NCBI GenBank assembly: GCA_018262245.1
Contig: JAGTRV010000011.1
Span: forward strand, 1-35,107
Length of the DNA stretch: 35,107 bases
Direction of reading: 5' to 3'
Origin: Pseudomonadota bacterium
GTDB lineage: Bacteria; Pseudomonadota; Gammaproteobacteria; Burkholderiales; Rhodocyclaceae
Position numbers and translations under genes: made by a program. Shown here piece after piece: positions 15,639 to 26,667 of the stretch. Positions within the stretch are counted from its first letter, which is position 1. Every line of letters starts with the position of its first letter. The notes under the pieces are model-generated. The model saw only the letters and a list, made by a program, of their open reading frames with translations, did no database searches and had not been told where the DNA came from.

Positions 15639-16970
15639 TCAAACGGGTGGATGAGCCTGAAGTCTTTGGCGTCTCAGGTCGAGTTGTCGGGTGACGATTG
15701 CGATGATGCCGATCTGGTCCGCATCGGGTACCTTGCCTTGATCAAACGATCGAATAACAAGGTCGGAGAGTTCATCGTCCAGCCGATCAAGAAGTGTCAA
15801 ATTGGCATTTCGAGCGTTGCGCATGATGCTCACCAGTCGCTCGATATCAATGCCACCGCCTGTCGCTGAGTCGGACTTTCTTGCACTGAACAACCAGACG
15901 ATGCACGAGCCGAGAATACCCAGAATAATCGATATCAAATAGAAGATGCTCACGGCGCTGTCGACCAGTGAGTTTTGCTCCCCCTCGAAATACGCGGCAG
16001 CCCCGGGATGGATAGGCAAGCCGGAGCCATCGTCGCTATCCGGAGCCTCGATGTTCCGGGCCAGAGGAGAGGTTGAGATCAGCCGCGCCTTGGTCAGGGT
16101 GAGCAGGCGTGCAATTTCACCCGTGGCAAAGTCCGGCAGCGAGTGCCGTCCAACCAGGCGAAAGGTGACGGCCAAGGTCTCCAGCGCCTCCTCCGGCTTC
16201 GGTTTCGCGCCGCCGAAATCGCCCTCTTCGATTTCGTTGGCCTCCGTACCCTGGATTGTTTTGGCAATGGCAGCCGCCTGTTTTTCGCCAATCAACTTCG
16301 GTGAGGTTTTGGATGCACTGCCGATTGCGGCGATGGCCTTGCTAACCGGGCCGGTGCCCGATGGACCAAGCGCAAGAATGCCGGCCACTTGTTTTTTTGC
16401 GATGGCCGGACCAATTTCATCCAGCGTCAGTAATTCCTGATGAACCGTTTCGGGGTTGATATTATAAAAATTCAGAACGCCATTCAGCAGCCGCACCAGG
16501 CTTTCATTGCGCTCCGCTGAATCCGACTTGAGCAAGCCGATTTTCTGGCCCGACAGCCCCTGAAAACTGCTCAGGCTAGCGTTTCCCGGCACGATCAGCA
16601 CCAGATTGTCACGACGGAGAACTGCAATCGTCAGTCCGTTGCTCGGCATCGCGATATCGCTGCGGACGATAGCAAGATCGGCTTCCCCGTTTTCCAGGGC
16701 CTTGGCGCTGGCAGCGAAACTCTCTTTCTTGATGCGCTTCAGATGAATGATCGGACGTTCTTCAGCGAATACCTTTGTGATCGTATTCAGGAAGTCCGCA
16801 CCGCCAATCATGGCGGGTCCAGTCGCCACTTTCAGCGGCCAGCGGACCAAACCCTGCTTGATGACCAGCGTGCCAATGGCACCAATACCCAGAACAATCA
16901 TCATTCCGAGAAACAACTGCTTAACCCAGACAGGCCTTGAGCCAAGCAGTCGTCTAGCAGAACGGATCAT
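15639..16970 (-). CDS. TAXI-family TRAP-type solute-binding protein with extra C-terminal TM segment
   Basis: VATGPAMIGGADFLNTITKVF...GEADLAIVRSDIA...; C-term TM IFYLISIILGILGSCIVWLF. Confidence 0.8.
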   Translation of the reverse strand: MIRSARRLLGSRPVWVKQLFLGMMIVLGIGAIGTLVIKQGLVRWPLKVATGPAMIGGADFLNTITKVFAEERPIIHLKRIKKESFAASAKALENGEADLAIVRSDIAMPSNGLTIAVLRRDNLVLIVPGNASLSSFQGLSGQKIGLLKSDSAERNESLVRLLNGVLNFYNINPETVHQELLTLDEIGPAIAKKQVAGILALGPSGTGPVSKAIAAIGSASKTSPKLIGEKQAAAIAKTIQGTEANEIEEGDFGGAKPKPEEALETLAVTFRLVGRHSLPDFATGEIARLLTLTKARLISTSPLARNIEAPDSDDGSGLPIHPGAAAYFEGEQNSLVDSAVSIFYLISIILGILGSCIVWLFSARKSDSATGGGIDIERLVSIMRNARNANLTLLDRLDDELSDLVIRSFDQGKVPDADQIGIIAIVTRQLDLRRQRLQAHPPV

Positions 16971-17029
16971 CAGCCATTCCTGAGTAGTAGAAATCGGGCC
17001 TGCGGCCCTGGCGGCCAGGTTGGCCGGTT

Positions 17030-17383
17030 TCAGTCGCGCCTGACCAGGACATAGGGACTGCGAAACTTTGCCCCTTTGATCTCTGAGACAGCGAACGAGC
17101 TTCCTGACGATAACAGTTTCGCCCGCCCGGCAACCTCTTTACTGCCATCGGTTGATGTCTCTTTCATTTCAACGATGACCGGCTCCGGCGCGATCAAGCG
17201 CAGTTCGCACGTCGTGCTTGGCGTGTCTCTTGGCGAAAATTTCACGGTGGAGTTTGGTCCAACCAGTGAGACAGACTGCTCCAGGGTGCCCGCCAGGTAG
17301 ACATCGATTTTGACGGCATCTACGGCAAAGGCGTGAAGGGGAGCGGCCAGCAGTGCAGCGAGAAGCAGGGACAGGGATTTCAT
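17030..17383 (-). CDS. Hypothetical exported protein
   Basis: Signal peptide MKSLSLLLAALLAAPLHAFA; start chosen at MKSL. Confidence 0.65.
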   Translation of the reverse strand: MKSLSLLLAALLAAPLHAFAVDAVKIDVYLAGTLEQSVSLVGPNSTVKFSPRDTPSTTCELRLIAPEPVIVEMKETSTDGSKEVAGRAKLLSSGSSFAVSEIKGAKFRSPYVLVRRD

Positions 17384-17571
17384 CGACAAATTCCGATTAT
17401 GTGGAGTTGGCGCGCCAAGCCAAAACCGAGGCAAAACAGCGCGCCGGTCACGAAAAACGGAAAATACTAACGCCACCGCTCAATTTTTTCAGTCACAGAT
17501 TGTAATTGCGTAACCATCTCTATCGCCAAGGCTGCCCAAACCCGCATCAATTCGCCCTTCCCCCAGAATAA

Positions 17572-17961
17572 TCAACCCTCAATGACCCCCATCTCCTTCA
17601 GCACCTCCTGCGCTGAACGAAAGGCATCGATAGCCAGTGGAAAACCGCAGTAAACGGCAGCGTGGAGCAGGGTTTCCTGGATTTCCCGCATCGTCGCCCC
17701 ATTGTTGATGGCCCCGCGCACGTGGCCCTTGATTTCGGTAGCACGACCGAGGGCGGTAAGCATCGAGAGGGTGAGCAGGCTGCGGGTTTTCAGGTCGAGT
17801 CCCTCACGACACCAGGTCGTTCCCCAGGCGTTGCGGGTCACGAACTCCTGCAACGGCGCGGTAAAGGCATCGACATTGGCGAAGGCCTTGTCGACGAAAG
17901 CCTCGCCCATCACTTGTTGGCGCATCTGCAAGCCTTGTTTGAACTGTTCGTCGCGATTCAT
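17572..17961 (-). CDS. Carboxymuconolactone decarboxylase family protein
   Basis: TRNAWGTTWCREGLDLKTRSLLTLSMLTALGRATEIKGHVRGAINNGATMREIQETLLHAAVYCGFPLAIDAF. Confidence 0.88.
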   Translation of the reverse strand: MNRDEQFKQGLQMRQQVMGEAFVDKAFANVDAFTAPLQEFVTRNAWGTTWCREGLDLKTRSLLTLSMLTALGRATEIKGHVRGAINNGATMREIQETLLHAAVYCGFPLAIDAFRSAQEVLKEMGVIEG

Positions 17962-18126
17962 GTGGTTTCTCCGGAAAGCTGGACGTTAGGTCTATTTGAA
18001 ATATCCGTTCAGCTTACGAAAGCAACGCCAGGCCGTCCATTTTTTTGCGGCAGCGCGACGATTCCTCCGAAGCTTTCCCGCACCATCGCTTAGACTGCGC
18101 CCCTCACTCTTTCGACAGGACGCCCG

Positions 18127-19863
18127 ATGCAAAACGAACACTTCATTCCGGGCAAGGACGCCTCGCTCGAACACTCCATCGCCTCCATGCAGGCCAAGCT
18201 GACTGCCCTCGGTTTCGATATCGAGGAATGCTCCTGGCTCAATCCGGTTGATAACGTCTGGTCGGTGCACGTGCGCAATCGCGCCTGCCACCTGATGTTT
18301 ACCAACGGCAAGGGCGCCACCAAGCTGGCCGCCCAGGCCAGCGCGCTGGGCGAATATTTCGAGCGCCTGTCGTGCAACTACTTCTGGAATCATTATTACC
18401 TCGGCGACGCCGTGGCCAACGGCGAATTCGCCCATTACCCGCGCGAACGCTGGTTCCCGGTCACCGGCTCCGACTGGCCGAGCGAACTGCTGACGCCGGA
18501 ACTGCAGGCCTTCTACAACCCGGAAGGCAGCATCCCGGCCGAAGCGCTGATCGACATGAACACCGGCCACTACGAGCGCGGCATCTGCGCCATTCCCTAC
18601 GTGCGCCAGCGTGACGGCGCCGAGGTCTACGTGCCGGTCAACATCATCAGCAACCTTTACGTCAGCAACGGCATGTCGGCCGGTAACACGCCGGCCGAGG
18701 CGCGCGCCCAGGCGCTGTCGGAAATCATCGAACGCCACGTCAAGTTCAAGGTTATTGCTGAAGGCCTGTGCCTGCCCGATGTGCCAGAAGAAGTCATCGC
18801 CCGCTACCCGACCATCGCCGCCGGCATCCAGGGGCTGCGCGATGCCGGCTTCGGCATTCTGGTCAAGGACGCCTCGCTCGGCGGCAACTACCCGGTGCTC
18901 TGCGTGACCATGCTCAACCCGCGCGACCAGGGCATTTTCGCCAGCTTCGGGGCGCATCCGCGTTTCGAGATCGCCCTTGAACGGGCCCTGACCGAACTGC
19001 TGCAGGGCCGCGCCCTGGAAGCGCTGGACGGCTTCCCGCCCCCCGGCTTCGACCTCGATGAAGTGGCCAGCGCGCCGAACATCGAGATCCACTTCGTCGA
19101 TTCGAGCGGCATCGTGCATTGGGAATTCTTCGGCGACACGCCCGATTTCGAATTCGCGGACTGGAATTTCAACGATCTCGAAAACGGCAAAACCACCGAC
19201 GACTACGCCTGGCTGGCCGAACGCATCCACGCCGACGGCCACGACATCTACGTCGCCGACTTCGACCACCTCGGCGTCTATGCTTGCCGCATCCTGGTTC
19301 CCGGCATGTCGGAAATCTATCCGATCGACGATCTGGAATGGGAAAACAACAGCAACGGCGCCGCCGTCCGCCCGGCCATCCTGAATCTGGCCGAACTCGA
19401 CGACGACCAGTGCGGGCAGTTGCTCGACCTGCTGAACGAACTGAACATCGCCGACGAACGCCCGGTTGCCGCGTTGATCGGCCTTGCTCCGGATGCCGGT
19501 TCGCTATGGGCCGATCTGCGCATCGGCGAACTGAAGACCATGCTGGCGCTGGCCGTCGGCGATACCGATGCAACGCTCGAAGGTTGCGAATGGGTGCGCC
19601 AGTTCGAACAACTCGATGCCGGACGCCGCCGTGTTTATCAGTGCATCGCGACACTGCTCGAAATGGAAGACCCGAACATCTTCGAGGACGCGCTGGTCAG
19701 CCTCTACGGTGAGGACACACTGGACATGGCGACCGACCTGATCGATGGCGAAATCCGTTTCTTCGGGCTAGTTTCACCGGGACTCGAGCTGACCGGTTGT
19801 GAATTACACCAGCGGCTGCTGGCTGAATACGCCAAAGCCCACCCAACTAAGGTGCACGGCTGA
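18127..19863 (+). CDS. ycaO: YcaO-type protein (E. coli YcaO-like, 578 aa)
   Basis: YcaO-domain sequence GKGATKLAAQASALGEYFERLSCNYF...ARAQALSEIIERHVKFKVI...RFEIALERALTELLQG; length and C-terminal extension like E. coli YcaO. Confidence 0.85.
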   Translation: MQNEHFIPGKDASLEHSIASMQAKLTALGFDIEECSWLNPVDNVWSVHVRNRACHLMFTNGKGATKLAAQASALGEYFERLSCNYFWNHYYLGDAVANGEFAHYPRERWFPVTGSDWPSELLTPELQAFYNPEGSIPAEALIDMNTGHYERGICAIPYVRQRDGAEVYVPVNIISNLYVSNGMSAGNTPAEARAQALSEIIERHVKFKVIAEGLCLPDVPEEVIARYPTIAAGIQGLRDAGFGILVKDASLGGNYPVLCVTMLNPRDQGIFASFGAHPRFEIALERALTELLQGRALEALDGFPPPGFDLDEVASAPNIEIHFVDSSGIVHWEFFGDTPDFEFADWNFNDLENGKTTDDYAWLAERIHADGHDIYVADFDHLGVYACRILVPGMSEIYPIDDLEWENNSNGAAVRPAILNLAELDDDQCGQLLDLLNELNIADERPVAALIGLAPDAGSLWADLRIGELKTMLALAVGDTDATLEGCEWVRQFEQLDAGRRRVYQCIATLLEMEDPNIFEDALVSLYGEDTLDMATDLIDGEIRFFGLVSPGLELTGCELHQRLLAEYAKAHPTKVHG

Positions 19864-19876
19864 AAATAAGCGAAAA

Positions 19877-19901
19877 AAGGGCGTCGCCACGCGACGCCCT
19901 T
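19877..19901 (+). terminator. Rho-independent terminator candidate
   Basis: agggcgtcg-ccacg-cgacgccct hairpin between convergent genes. Confidence 0.65.
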
Positions 19902-19917
19902 GGCGTGAGCTTTCCGC

Positions 19918-21540
19918 CTAGATTTTGAAGCGGTCGGTATTCAAGCGCATCGTGTGCGCCAGTTCGCCCAGTCGATGGGCCGACGAGGCGGTTTCATCCG
20001 CCGCCGCGTTGTTTTCTTCCGCTGACTGAGCAACCATCTCCAGTTGCTGCGCCAGCGATTGAGTGGCCGAAGACTGCTCGGCAATCGACCCGGCAATATC
20101 CGCCACCACGGAAACGACCTCACCGGCCGCCCGGCGGATATCGACGATGGATTGTCCGGCCTGCTCGGCCAGTTCGGTGCCGGTACGCACCTCCTGCACC
20201 GTCTCATGCATTGCATCAACAGCCGAGAGCGAACTGGACTGGATCGTCTCGATCATGGTCGAGATTTCGCCGGTGGCCTTGGTCGTCCGTTCGGCCAGCT
20301 TGCGCACTTCGTCAGCAACCACGGCAAAACCACGCCCGGCCTCGCCGGCCCGCGCTGCCTCGATCGCGGCATTGAGCGCCAGCAGATTGGTCTGGTCAGC
20401 CACGTCCTTGATGACCTGGACGATGCTGGAAATTTCCTTCGACTGCTCGCCCAAGGCTCCGATCATGTTGGCCACACGATCGATCGCGTCGGCAATGTGC
20501 CGGATCTTGGTCACCGCATCGCCGATGACACGGCCGCCCTCGTCGGACAAACTCCCGGCTTGGCGAGCCAAATCCGAGGCCGTATGTGCATTGTCGGAAA
20601 CCTGGTTGATGCTGACTGAAACCTGTTCGACGGAAGCCGCCATTGCTGCTGCCGACTCGCTGGACATCGCCGAGGCCTGGGCCGACTGGCTGGCCGCTGA
20701 GGACAGGGAGTGAGCCGAAACGTCCACCTCTCCGATTGAGCGTTTTAGCTCGTCCAGCGTCTTGCGCAAGGTCGCCAGCAGTTCGTTGAAAGCTTTCGCC
20801 GCCTGCCCGACTTCATCTTCGGAATCGACACGCACAGTAGCCGTGAAGTCATTTTTGTCACACACCAGCGTGATGACGTCGCGCACCGAACTCAGCGGAC
20901 CGGTAATCGAGCGGATGATCCAGACAGCTGCACCGAACGCGAGCAAGACACCGACAATCAAACCGCCAATGGCGCGATTTCTTGCGCTTTCGTACTCTGC
21001 ACGATTGCGGGCGACATCACTCTGCATGTTCTCATCCTGCAGGCTGGCCATTTCCTTCACGGCGCTGATCAGCGCATCGTTCTTCGGGGCGAACTCCTTG
21101 GTCAGAAGCAATCTGGCTTCGGCAGGACTCCGATCAAGTGCTTCAAAATACTTGCCGTACAAGCTGCTTTGCGCCGCACGCGTTTCCTTGATGTGATCGA
21201 GGATTTTCCTTCCCCGCTCCGTACGGACCAGCGGATCCAGTTTTTCGATCAGTTCGCTGTTCAGCTTCCGGTTGGCACTGATTTTGGCTTCCAATGCAGC
21301 CCGTTCTTCATTGCTATCAACCAGCAGGATGGCGCGCAACATGCCTCCGTTTTTGAGCACGCTCTCGACAAGTTTGTAGGATGTATTGAGCTTGAACACC
21401 CGGTCTTTAACCAAGGTATCCATGTCCTGCATCGATTCGGCCAAGCGCTGCAATGCCAGGATGTTGCTGACCAGCAGCAGGATGATCAAAGCGGTGAATG
21501 CAAATATCAAGCGGACTTTTATTGTTAGGCGACTGAACAT
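19918..21540 (-). CDS. Methyl-accepting chemotaxis protein (4HB-type sensor, HAMP)
   Basis: MCP signalling hairpin [51 protein letters not shown]. Confidence 0.95.
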   Translation of the reverse strand: MFSRLTIKVRLIFAFTALIILLLVSNILALQRLAESMQDMDTLVKDRVFKLNTSYKLVESVLKNGGMLRAILLVDSNEERAALEAKISANRKLNSELIEKLDPLVRTERGRKILDHIKETRAAQSSLYGKYFEALDRSPAEARLLLTKEFAPKNDALISAVKEMASLQDENMQSDVARNRAEYESARNRAIGGLIVGVLLAFGAAVWIIRSITGPLSSVRDVITLVCDKNDFTATVRVDSEDEVGQAAKAFNELLATLRKTLDELKRSIGEVDVSAHSLSSAASQSAQASAMSSESAAAMAASVEQVSVSINQVSDNAHTASDLARQAGSLSDEGGRVIGDAVTKIRHIADAIDRVANMIGALGEQSKEISSIVQVIKDVADQTNLLALNAAIEAARAGEAGRGFAVVADEVRKLAERTTKATGEISTMIETIQSSSLSAVDAMHETVQEVRTGTELAEQAGQSIVDIRRAAGEVVSVVADIAGSIAEQSSATQSLAQQLEMVAQSAEENNAAADETASSAHRLGELAHTMRLNTDRFKI

Positions 21541-21788
21541 CGACCCCCCCTAGAAAAAGAAAAACAGAATTCAACAACATTGTGTTTTTCTTATACACAA
21601 TCAAAAAAGAGGTATCAATTTACTTTTGTCACTTTCGAAAAATAAATCGCTGAAACTGGCAGATCGTGGTCGCAAAGCCCTCCGCACGCGGGCGCAAGGC
21701 ACAACAAAAACCACTCACCGGCCGCTGCCAGAATGTTTCCGCTCAAGAATTCGAACTTGGGTACCGGTGTCCGGGCCGCGACACCATT

Positions 21789-24668
21789 TCAGGCGGGCGA
21801 CTTGCTCAGCCACTTGCTCAGCCACTTGACCAGCATCGCGTACAGATGGCCGGGATCGACCGGCTTGGCGATGAAATCGTTCATGCCTACCTCAAGGCAG
21901 CGCACTTTATCCTCGGCAAAGGCATTTGCCGTCATGGCCAGAATGACAATCCCGGCCTTGCCAGCCTGCTCGCGAATCTTCCGGGTTGCCGTCAGGCCAT
22001 CCATTCTCGGCATCTGCATATCCATCAGGATCAGGTCATAGTCATTCCGGTCAAGCATTTCGATGGCCACGACACCATCTTCCGCCACATCGGCGATCAG
22101 GCCGACATCGTCCAGCATGGCCAGCGCGATCTCCTGATTAATCGGCTCATCCTCGACCAGCAGAATGCGGCAGCCCCGATAATCTCCTCTCAGAACTTCA
22201 CCGGCACCATCGAGCAATTCAATACCAGCCGCCACATCGCCCGCTGCCCCTTTCTTCAAGCGGGCGGTCAGCCAGAAAGTACTCCCCTGTCCCAGCACGC
22301 TGCTTGCACCAGCATCCCCCCCCACCAAACGGGCGATCTTCCGGGTGATCGCCAGCCCCAGGCCTGTGCCACCATAGCGGCGGGTGATCGAGTTGTCGGC
22401 CTGCTCGAAGGCAGAGAAAAGTCTGGGCAAGTGCTCGGGAGCAATGCCGATTCCCGTATCCTCAACCTCGAAGCGCAGGAGCAGGCTGTCGGCATCCTCA
22501 TAGACGCGCCTGGCCCGCAAGGTAATACGGCCGGATTCGGTGAACTTGATGGCATTGGACATGTAGTTCAGCAAGGCTTGCTGCAAATGAACCGGGTCTC
22601 CGAGCAAGGGAGGTAGCGTTGGGTCGCTCTCGACTGAAAGTTGCAGATGCTTTGCCTGGGCGCGATCCTGGAGGATGGCCACCACGTTATCAAGAATGCC
22701 TGCCACCCGCAGTGGTGCCTCCTCAAGCGAAAACTTCCCGGCCTCGATCTTGGACAGGTCGAGAATGGCGTTGATGGTCTCCAGCAGATGCTCGCTGGCC
22801 AGTTCCAGCCGGTCGAGTCGTTCCATCTGTTCGGGTGCCAGACCACCACGCCTGATCAGATGTGCCATGCCGGAAATCGCATTGAGCGGGGTACGTATCT
22901 CGTGCGACATGTTGGCCAGAAATTCACTCTTCGCCACGTTGGCAGCCTCGGCAGACTCTTTCGCGACAGCCAGCTCCTCGGTGCGCTCGGCAACGAGTTC
23001 TTCCAGATGCAGGCGGTGCTGCGCCAGTTCTTCTTCGTTGCGGACCTGCTCGGAAATATCCCGGCTGACGCCGAAAAGTCCGACGACCCGTTTTTGCTCG
23101 TCAAATAATGGCCACTTGTAAGTCTGCACGTAGCCGCGCTGACCGTCGGCGTCGTAGTACGGCTCGATCTTGTTCAGCAAGGGGCGGCCTTCAGTGAGGA
23201 CCCGGTATTCCTCCTCCTGATAGACCCGTGCGGTATCCGGCGGAAAAATTTCCCGGTCGTGCTTGCCGATCATCTCGCGCCAGCTGGCATGTCCGGAAAT
23301 CTCGGCCATGGCCTGGCTGCAAAAACGGAAACAGCCCTTGGCATCCTTGAAATACACAAAATCTGTGGTCTGATTCAGGAATGCCTCGAAGTCCCGGTTG
23401 AAATCCGCCAGCTCCTTCTCAGCCTGCTTGCGGTCGGTAATATCGACATCCATGCAGACGAGGATCGGTTTTTCAGGGCTTTCCCCGGGGATGGAAAACA
23501 TCGTCGCCTCGACCCAGCGCAGTTCGTCATCACGAGTCCGGACTGGATATTCAGCCGGACCGATGGGCTTTCCGCTCGCAGCCACCTCGTCCAGCAGGCG
23601 CGTGAAATTGGCAGTCTGCTCCCGGTCAAAAATCAGCCGATCCAGTCGCTGACCAATCGCCTCCTCGGCAGACCAGCCATAAAGTTGCTCCGAGGCATGA
23701 TTCCAATAGATCACCCGGCCCTGCAAGTCGTACCACTGGACAGCCACATCCGGCGTGTTCTCCAAGGTCGCCGAAAGCTGCCGCCCGGAAGATTCGGCGC
23801 GTGCCCAAGCCCGCGAGGCCTGGTTCAAGGCCCGCCAGAGCACCAGAAACGCCCCCAGCACCAGCAGCGCTACGACAGCCATGCCCAGACGTAACAGCCA
23901 GACATTGTCCGCCCTGGTCGGCCAGCCGCCTCGCGGCAGCGCGGCCAGTTGCCAGGTACCGCTGGGTAGATTGATTTCGGCCAGCACCGGTGACTCGGCA
24001 AACAATGCCGGGCGACCGAAGAAGACGCCCCCTTCGCTCCCTTTCCCATCGGTGCCGCGGATTGCGATCTCGATCGGCGAGTTGTCATCCCGCAAACCGC
24101 TATTCCGGTACAGCAACTCTGCATCGACGACCGCGCTGACAATCCCCCAGAAACGCTCCTGCCCCTCACCATCCGGCAGAAATACCGGCAAGCGTGCCAC
24201 GATGCCGACACCGCCCTGAACCAGACTCAACGGGCCAGCCAGGACGATCTGACGAGTCAGCCTTGCCCGATCCGCTGCCTCGAACTGTCCAGGGCTTTTC
24301 CGGTAGTCGAAACCAATGGCCTTCTGGTTGCCCTGCGTGGGGTAAATCAGGCGAATCACCATGTCGGGGGCGACGGCAATACTGCGCAACTGCGTGCGGC
24401 CTGCAAACAACGGCTGGACGGCCCGTTCAAAACGAGCCTGAACCAGGTCCGGCTCCAAAGCGATGACCCCGACCAGACCTCGAACCAGCTGGATATCGCT
24501 GTTGAGATTGCTGTCCAACCGATCCCGGGTCCGGATCAGATTCTGCTGAACTTCGCCGCGGACAGCACCGACATAACGCTCATCGTTGATTCGCTCGCCG
24601 ACATAGGCCGCCAAAGCCATGCCGCAGACCAGCACGGCCATGACCGTATTAAAGACGCCGCGCCTCAT
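21789..24668 (-). CDS. Hybrid sensor histidine kinase (CHASE-PAS-PAS-HisKA-HATPase-REC)
   Basis: CHASE-like periplasmic domain, PAS motifs, [24 protein letters not shown]-box, C-terminal [24 protein letters not shown]. Confidence 0.93.
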   Translation of the reverse strand: MRRGVFNTVMAVLVCGMALAAYVGERINDERYVGAVRGEVQQNLIRTRDRLDSNLNSDIQLVRGLVGVIALEPDLVQARFERAVQPLFAGRTQLRSIAVAPDMVIRLIYPTQGNQKAIGFDYRKSPGQFEAADRARLTRQIVLAGPLSLVQGGVGIVARLPVFLPDGEGQERFWGIVSAVVDAELLYRNSGLRDDNSPIEIAIRGTDGKGSEGGVFFGRPALFAESPVLAEINLPSGTWQLAALPRGGWPTRADNVWLLRLGMAVVALLVLGAFLVLWRALNQASRAWARAESSGRQLSATLENTPDVAVQWYDLQGRVIYWNHASEQLYGWSAEEAIGQRLDRLIFDREQTANFTRLLDEVAASGKPIGPAEYPVRTRDDELRWVEATMFSIPGESPEKPILVCMDVDITDRKQAEKELADFNRDFEAFLNQTTDFVYFKDAKGCFRFCSQAMAEISGHASWREMIGKHDREIFPPDTARVYQEEEYRVLTEGRPLLNKIEPYYDADGQRGYVQTYKWPLFDEQKRVVGLFGVSRDISEQVRNEEELAQHRLHLEELVAERTEELAVAKESAEAANVAKSEFLANMSHEIRTPLNAISGMAHLIRRGGLAPEQMERLDRLELASEHLLETINAILDLSKIEAGKFSLEEAPLRVAGILDNVVAILQDRAQAKHLQLSVESDPTLPPLLGDPVHLQQALLNYMSNAIKFTESGRITLRARRVYEDADSLLLRFEVEDTGIGIAPEHLPRLFSAFEQADNSITRRYGGTGLGLAITRKIARLVGGDAGASSVLGQGSTFWLTARLKKGAAGDVAAGIELLDGAGEVLRGDYRGCRILLVEDEPINQEIALAMLDDVGLIADVAEDGVVAIEMLDRNDYDLILMDMQMPRMDGLTATRKIREQAGKAGIVILAMTANAFAEDKVRCLEVGMNDFIAKPVDPGHLYAMLVKWLSKWLSKSPA

Positions 24669-24973
24669 CGCTCGCCAATCCAAAGTGTGGCCACAACGCC
24701 TTCCTGGGGCCGGAATGGCAGCCAACCGCAGCACTCGACAAGCATCGACATCAATCCACAGCTCCGGTAGGAATAAGGAAATAGCTCTTTTTTGGTGATT
24801 CTAGCGATGCAGCAAGGCCGGAAGCAAAAACTATCGTTAATGATGCTCCGCTCCGGTAGTCAAAAGCATGAGCAAGGCAAGCATATCCGCCATGTCAGCG
24901 AACTAACTGCTTCGCCTGAGTTCAAATCAGTAGGCTCAATCAAACATGTCGGCAAACCGACGAGGAGCACGTG

Positions 24974-26380
24974 ATGGAAGCTGGTGCTCGGACCCGCTTG
25001 GAAAACGACTCATTCGGCAGCATCGAAGTCGCCGCCGAACGGCTCTGGGGTGCGCAAACGCAACGGGCGCTGGAAAATTTTGCGATTTCATCCGAGCGCA
25101 TGCCCAGTGAACTGATCCATGCCCTGGCCACGATCAAGGCCGCCTGCGCCAGCGTCAATCGGGAACTCGGTCTGATGAAACCAGCCCTGGCGGCAGCCAT
25201 TGTCATTGCTGCCAACGAAGTCGCAAGCGGCCGCCATGACGACGAATTCGTGCTGCCGGTCTGGCAGACCGGTTCCGGCACGCAAACCAACATGAACATG
25301 AACGAGGTGCTGGCCAACCGCGCATCAGAACTGCTCAACGGCCCGCGCGGCAACGCCCGCCTCGTTCACCCCAACGACGAGGTCAATCTCGGCCAGTCAT
25401 CCAACGATATTTTTCCGACGGCCATGCATGTCGCAGCGGCTACCGCCATCACAAGACAACTGTTGCCGGCCATCCAGCAACTGACTGCAACGCTGGAAGA
25501 AAAAACAGCCGAATTCGCTGACATCATCAAGATCGGTCGCACCCATCTGCAAGACGCCACCCCGCTATCGCTGGGCCAGGAATTTTCGGCGTATGTAGCC
25601 CAACTGCAGCACGCCGAAACCTTGATCAGCGCCAGCCTGTGTTCGCTCTTCCCGCTGGCTGTGGGGGGAACGGCCGTCGGCACCGGCTTGAACACGCATC
25701 GTGAATTCGGCAGTCGAGTCGCCGCCGAGCTTGCCATCCGCACCGGCCAGCCCTTCACCAGCGCCGCCAACAAGTTCGCCGCGCTGGCCGCGCATGATGC
25801 CCTGGTGGCCGCCCACGGTGCCCTGAAAACCCTGGCCGTGGCCCTGATCAAAATGGCCAATGACATTCGCTGGCTAGGTTCAGGCCCCCGCTCGGGCTTG
25901 GGCGAAATCAGGCTGCCGGAAAATGAACCGGGTAGCTCCATCATGCCAGGCAAGGTCAACCCGACCCAGTGCGAGGCGCTGACCATGCTCTGCTGCCAGG
26001 TGATGGGCAACGATGTGACGATCGGCATCGCCGGCGCCTCCGGCAATTTCGAACTGAACGTCTACAAACCGGTGATTGCCCACAATTTCCTGCAGAGCGT
26101 ACGCCTGCTGGCAGACGGCATGCTCAGTTTCGAACGCCACTGCCTGCGCGGCATCACGGCCAACAAGGAACGCATTGCCGATCTGATGGAAGGCTCGCTG
26201 ATGCTGGTCACCGCGCTGACCCCGCACATCGGCTACGACAATGCGGCTGAAATCGCCAAACTGGCACACCGTCAGGGAATGACACTGAAGCAGGCAGCAC
26301 TGGCCCTCGGTCATGTCTCGGCAACGGACTACGACCGCTGGGTCGTGCCGGCCGACATGATTCATCCGGGAAGGCCCTAA
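24974..26380 (+). CDS. fumC: Fumarate hydratase class II
   Basis: [25 protein letters not shown]...[13 protein letters not shown]...[19 protein letters not shown]. Confidence 0.95.
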   Translation: MEAGARTRLENDSFGSIEVAAERLWGAQTQRALENFAISSERMPSELIHALATIKAACASVNRELGLMKPALAAAIVIAANEVASGRHDDEFVLPVWQTGSGTQTNMNMNEVLANRASELLNGPRGNARLVHPNDEVNLGQSSNDIFPTAMHVAAATAITRQLLPAIQQLTATLEEKTAEFADIIKIGRTHLQDATPLSLGQEFSAYVAQLQHAETLISASLCSLFPLAVGGTAVGTGLNTHREFGSRVAAELAIRTGQPFTSAANKFAALAAHDALVAAHGALKTLAVALIKMANDIRWLGSGPRSGLGEIRLPENEPGSSIMPGKVNPTQCEALTMLCCQVMGNDVTIGIAGASGNFELNVYKPVIAHNFLQSVRLLADGMLSFERHCLRGITANKERIADLMEGSLMLVTALTPHIGYDNAAEIAKLAHRQGMTLKQAALALGHVSATDYDRWVVPADMIHPGRP

Positions 26381-26667
26381 AGCCTTAGCAGTCAATTCTT
26401 CATCCCCGAGGCTCCGCCGGCGGGATTCAGTGTCTTGAAGCCATGGATTCCCGTTGGCGCGGGAGCGAAAAATTGATCAGCGGCGTCCCAGATAGGGCGA
26501 TGGCAACGATCCACCGGGCTGGCTACGGAACACAAATACCGTCATTTTTGAAATCTGTTCAAACAAGCTAGCCCCTGTTTGAACTTCCTGGCATCTCAAA
26601 TGTCATTAAGTCTGTGAGTGGAATCACAGCAGCCTGAGGCTCGTAGGCGTTGATGGGGAGAACACGT

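Noticed and set aside
17992-19269. 425-aa ORF on the minus strand
   Set aside because: Antisense to ycaO; no recognisable motifs.
21579-21602. Hairpin attgtgt-ttttctt-atacacaat upstream of the MCP gene
   Set aside because: AT-rich short inverted repeat; could be promoter DNA, with no specific support for a regulatory element.
26401-26480. Possible further REP copy (tggattcccgttggcgcggga)
   Set aside because: Only weakly resembles the other repeats and lacks a clean palindrome; not counted as a feature.
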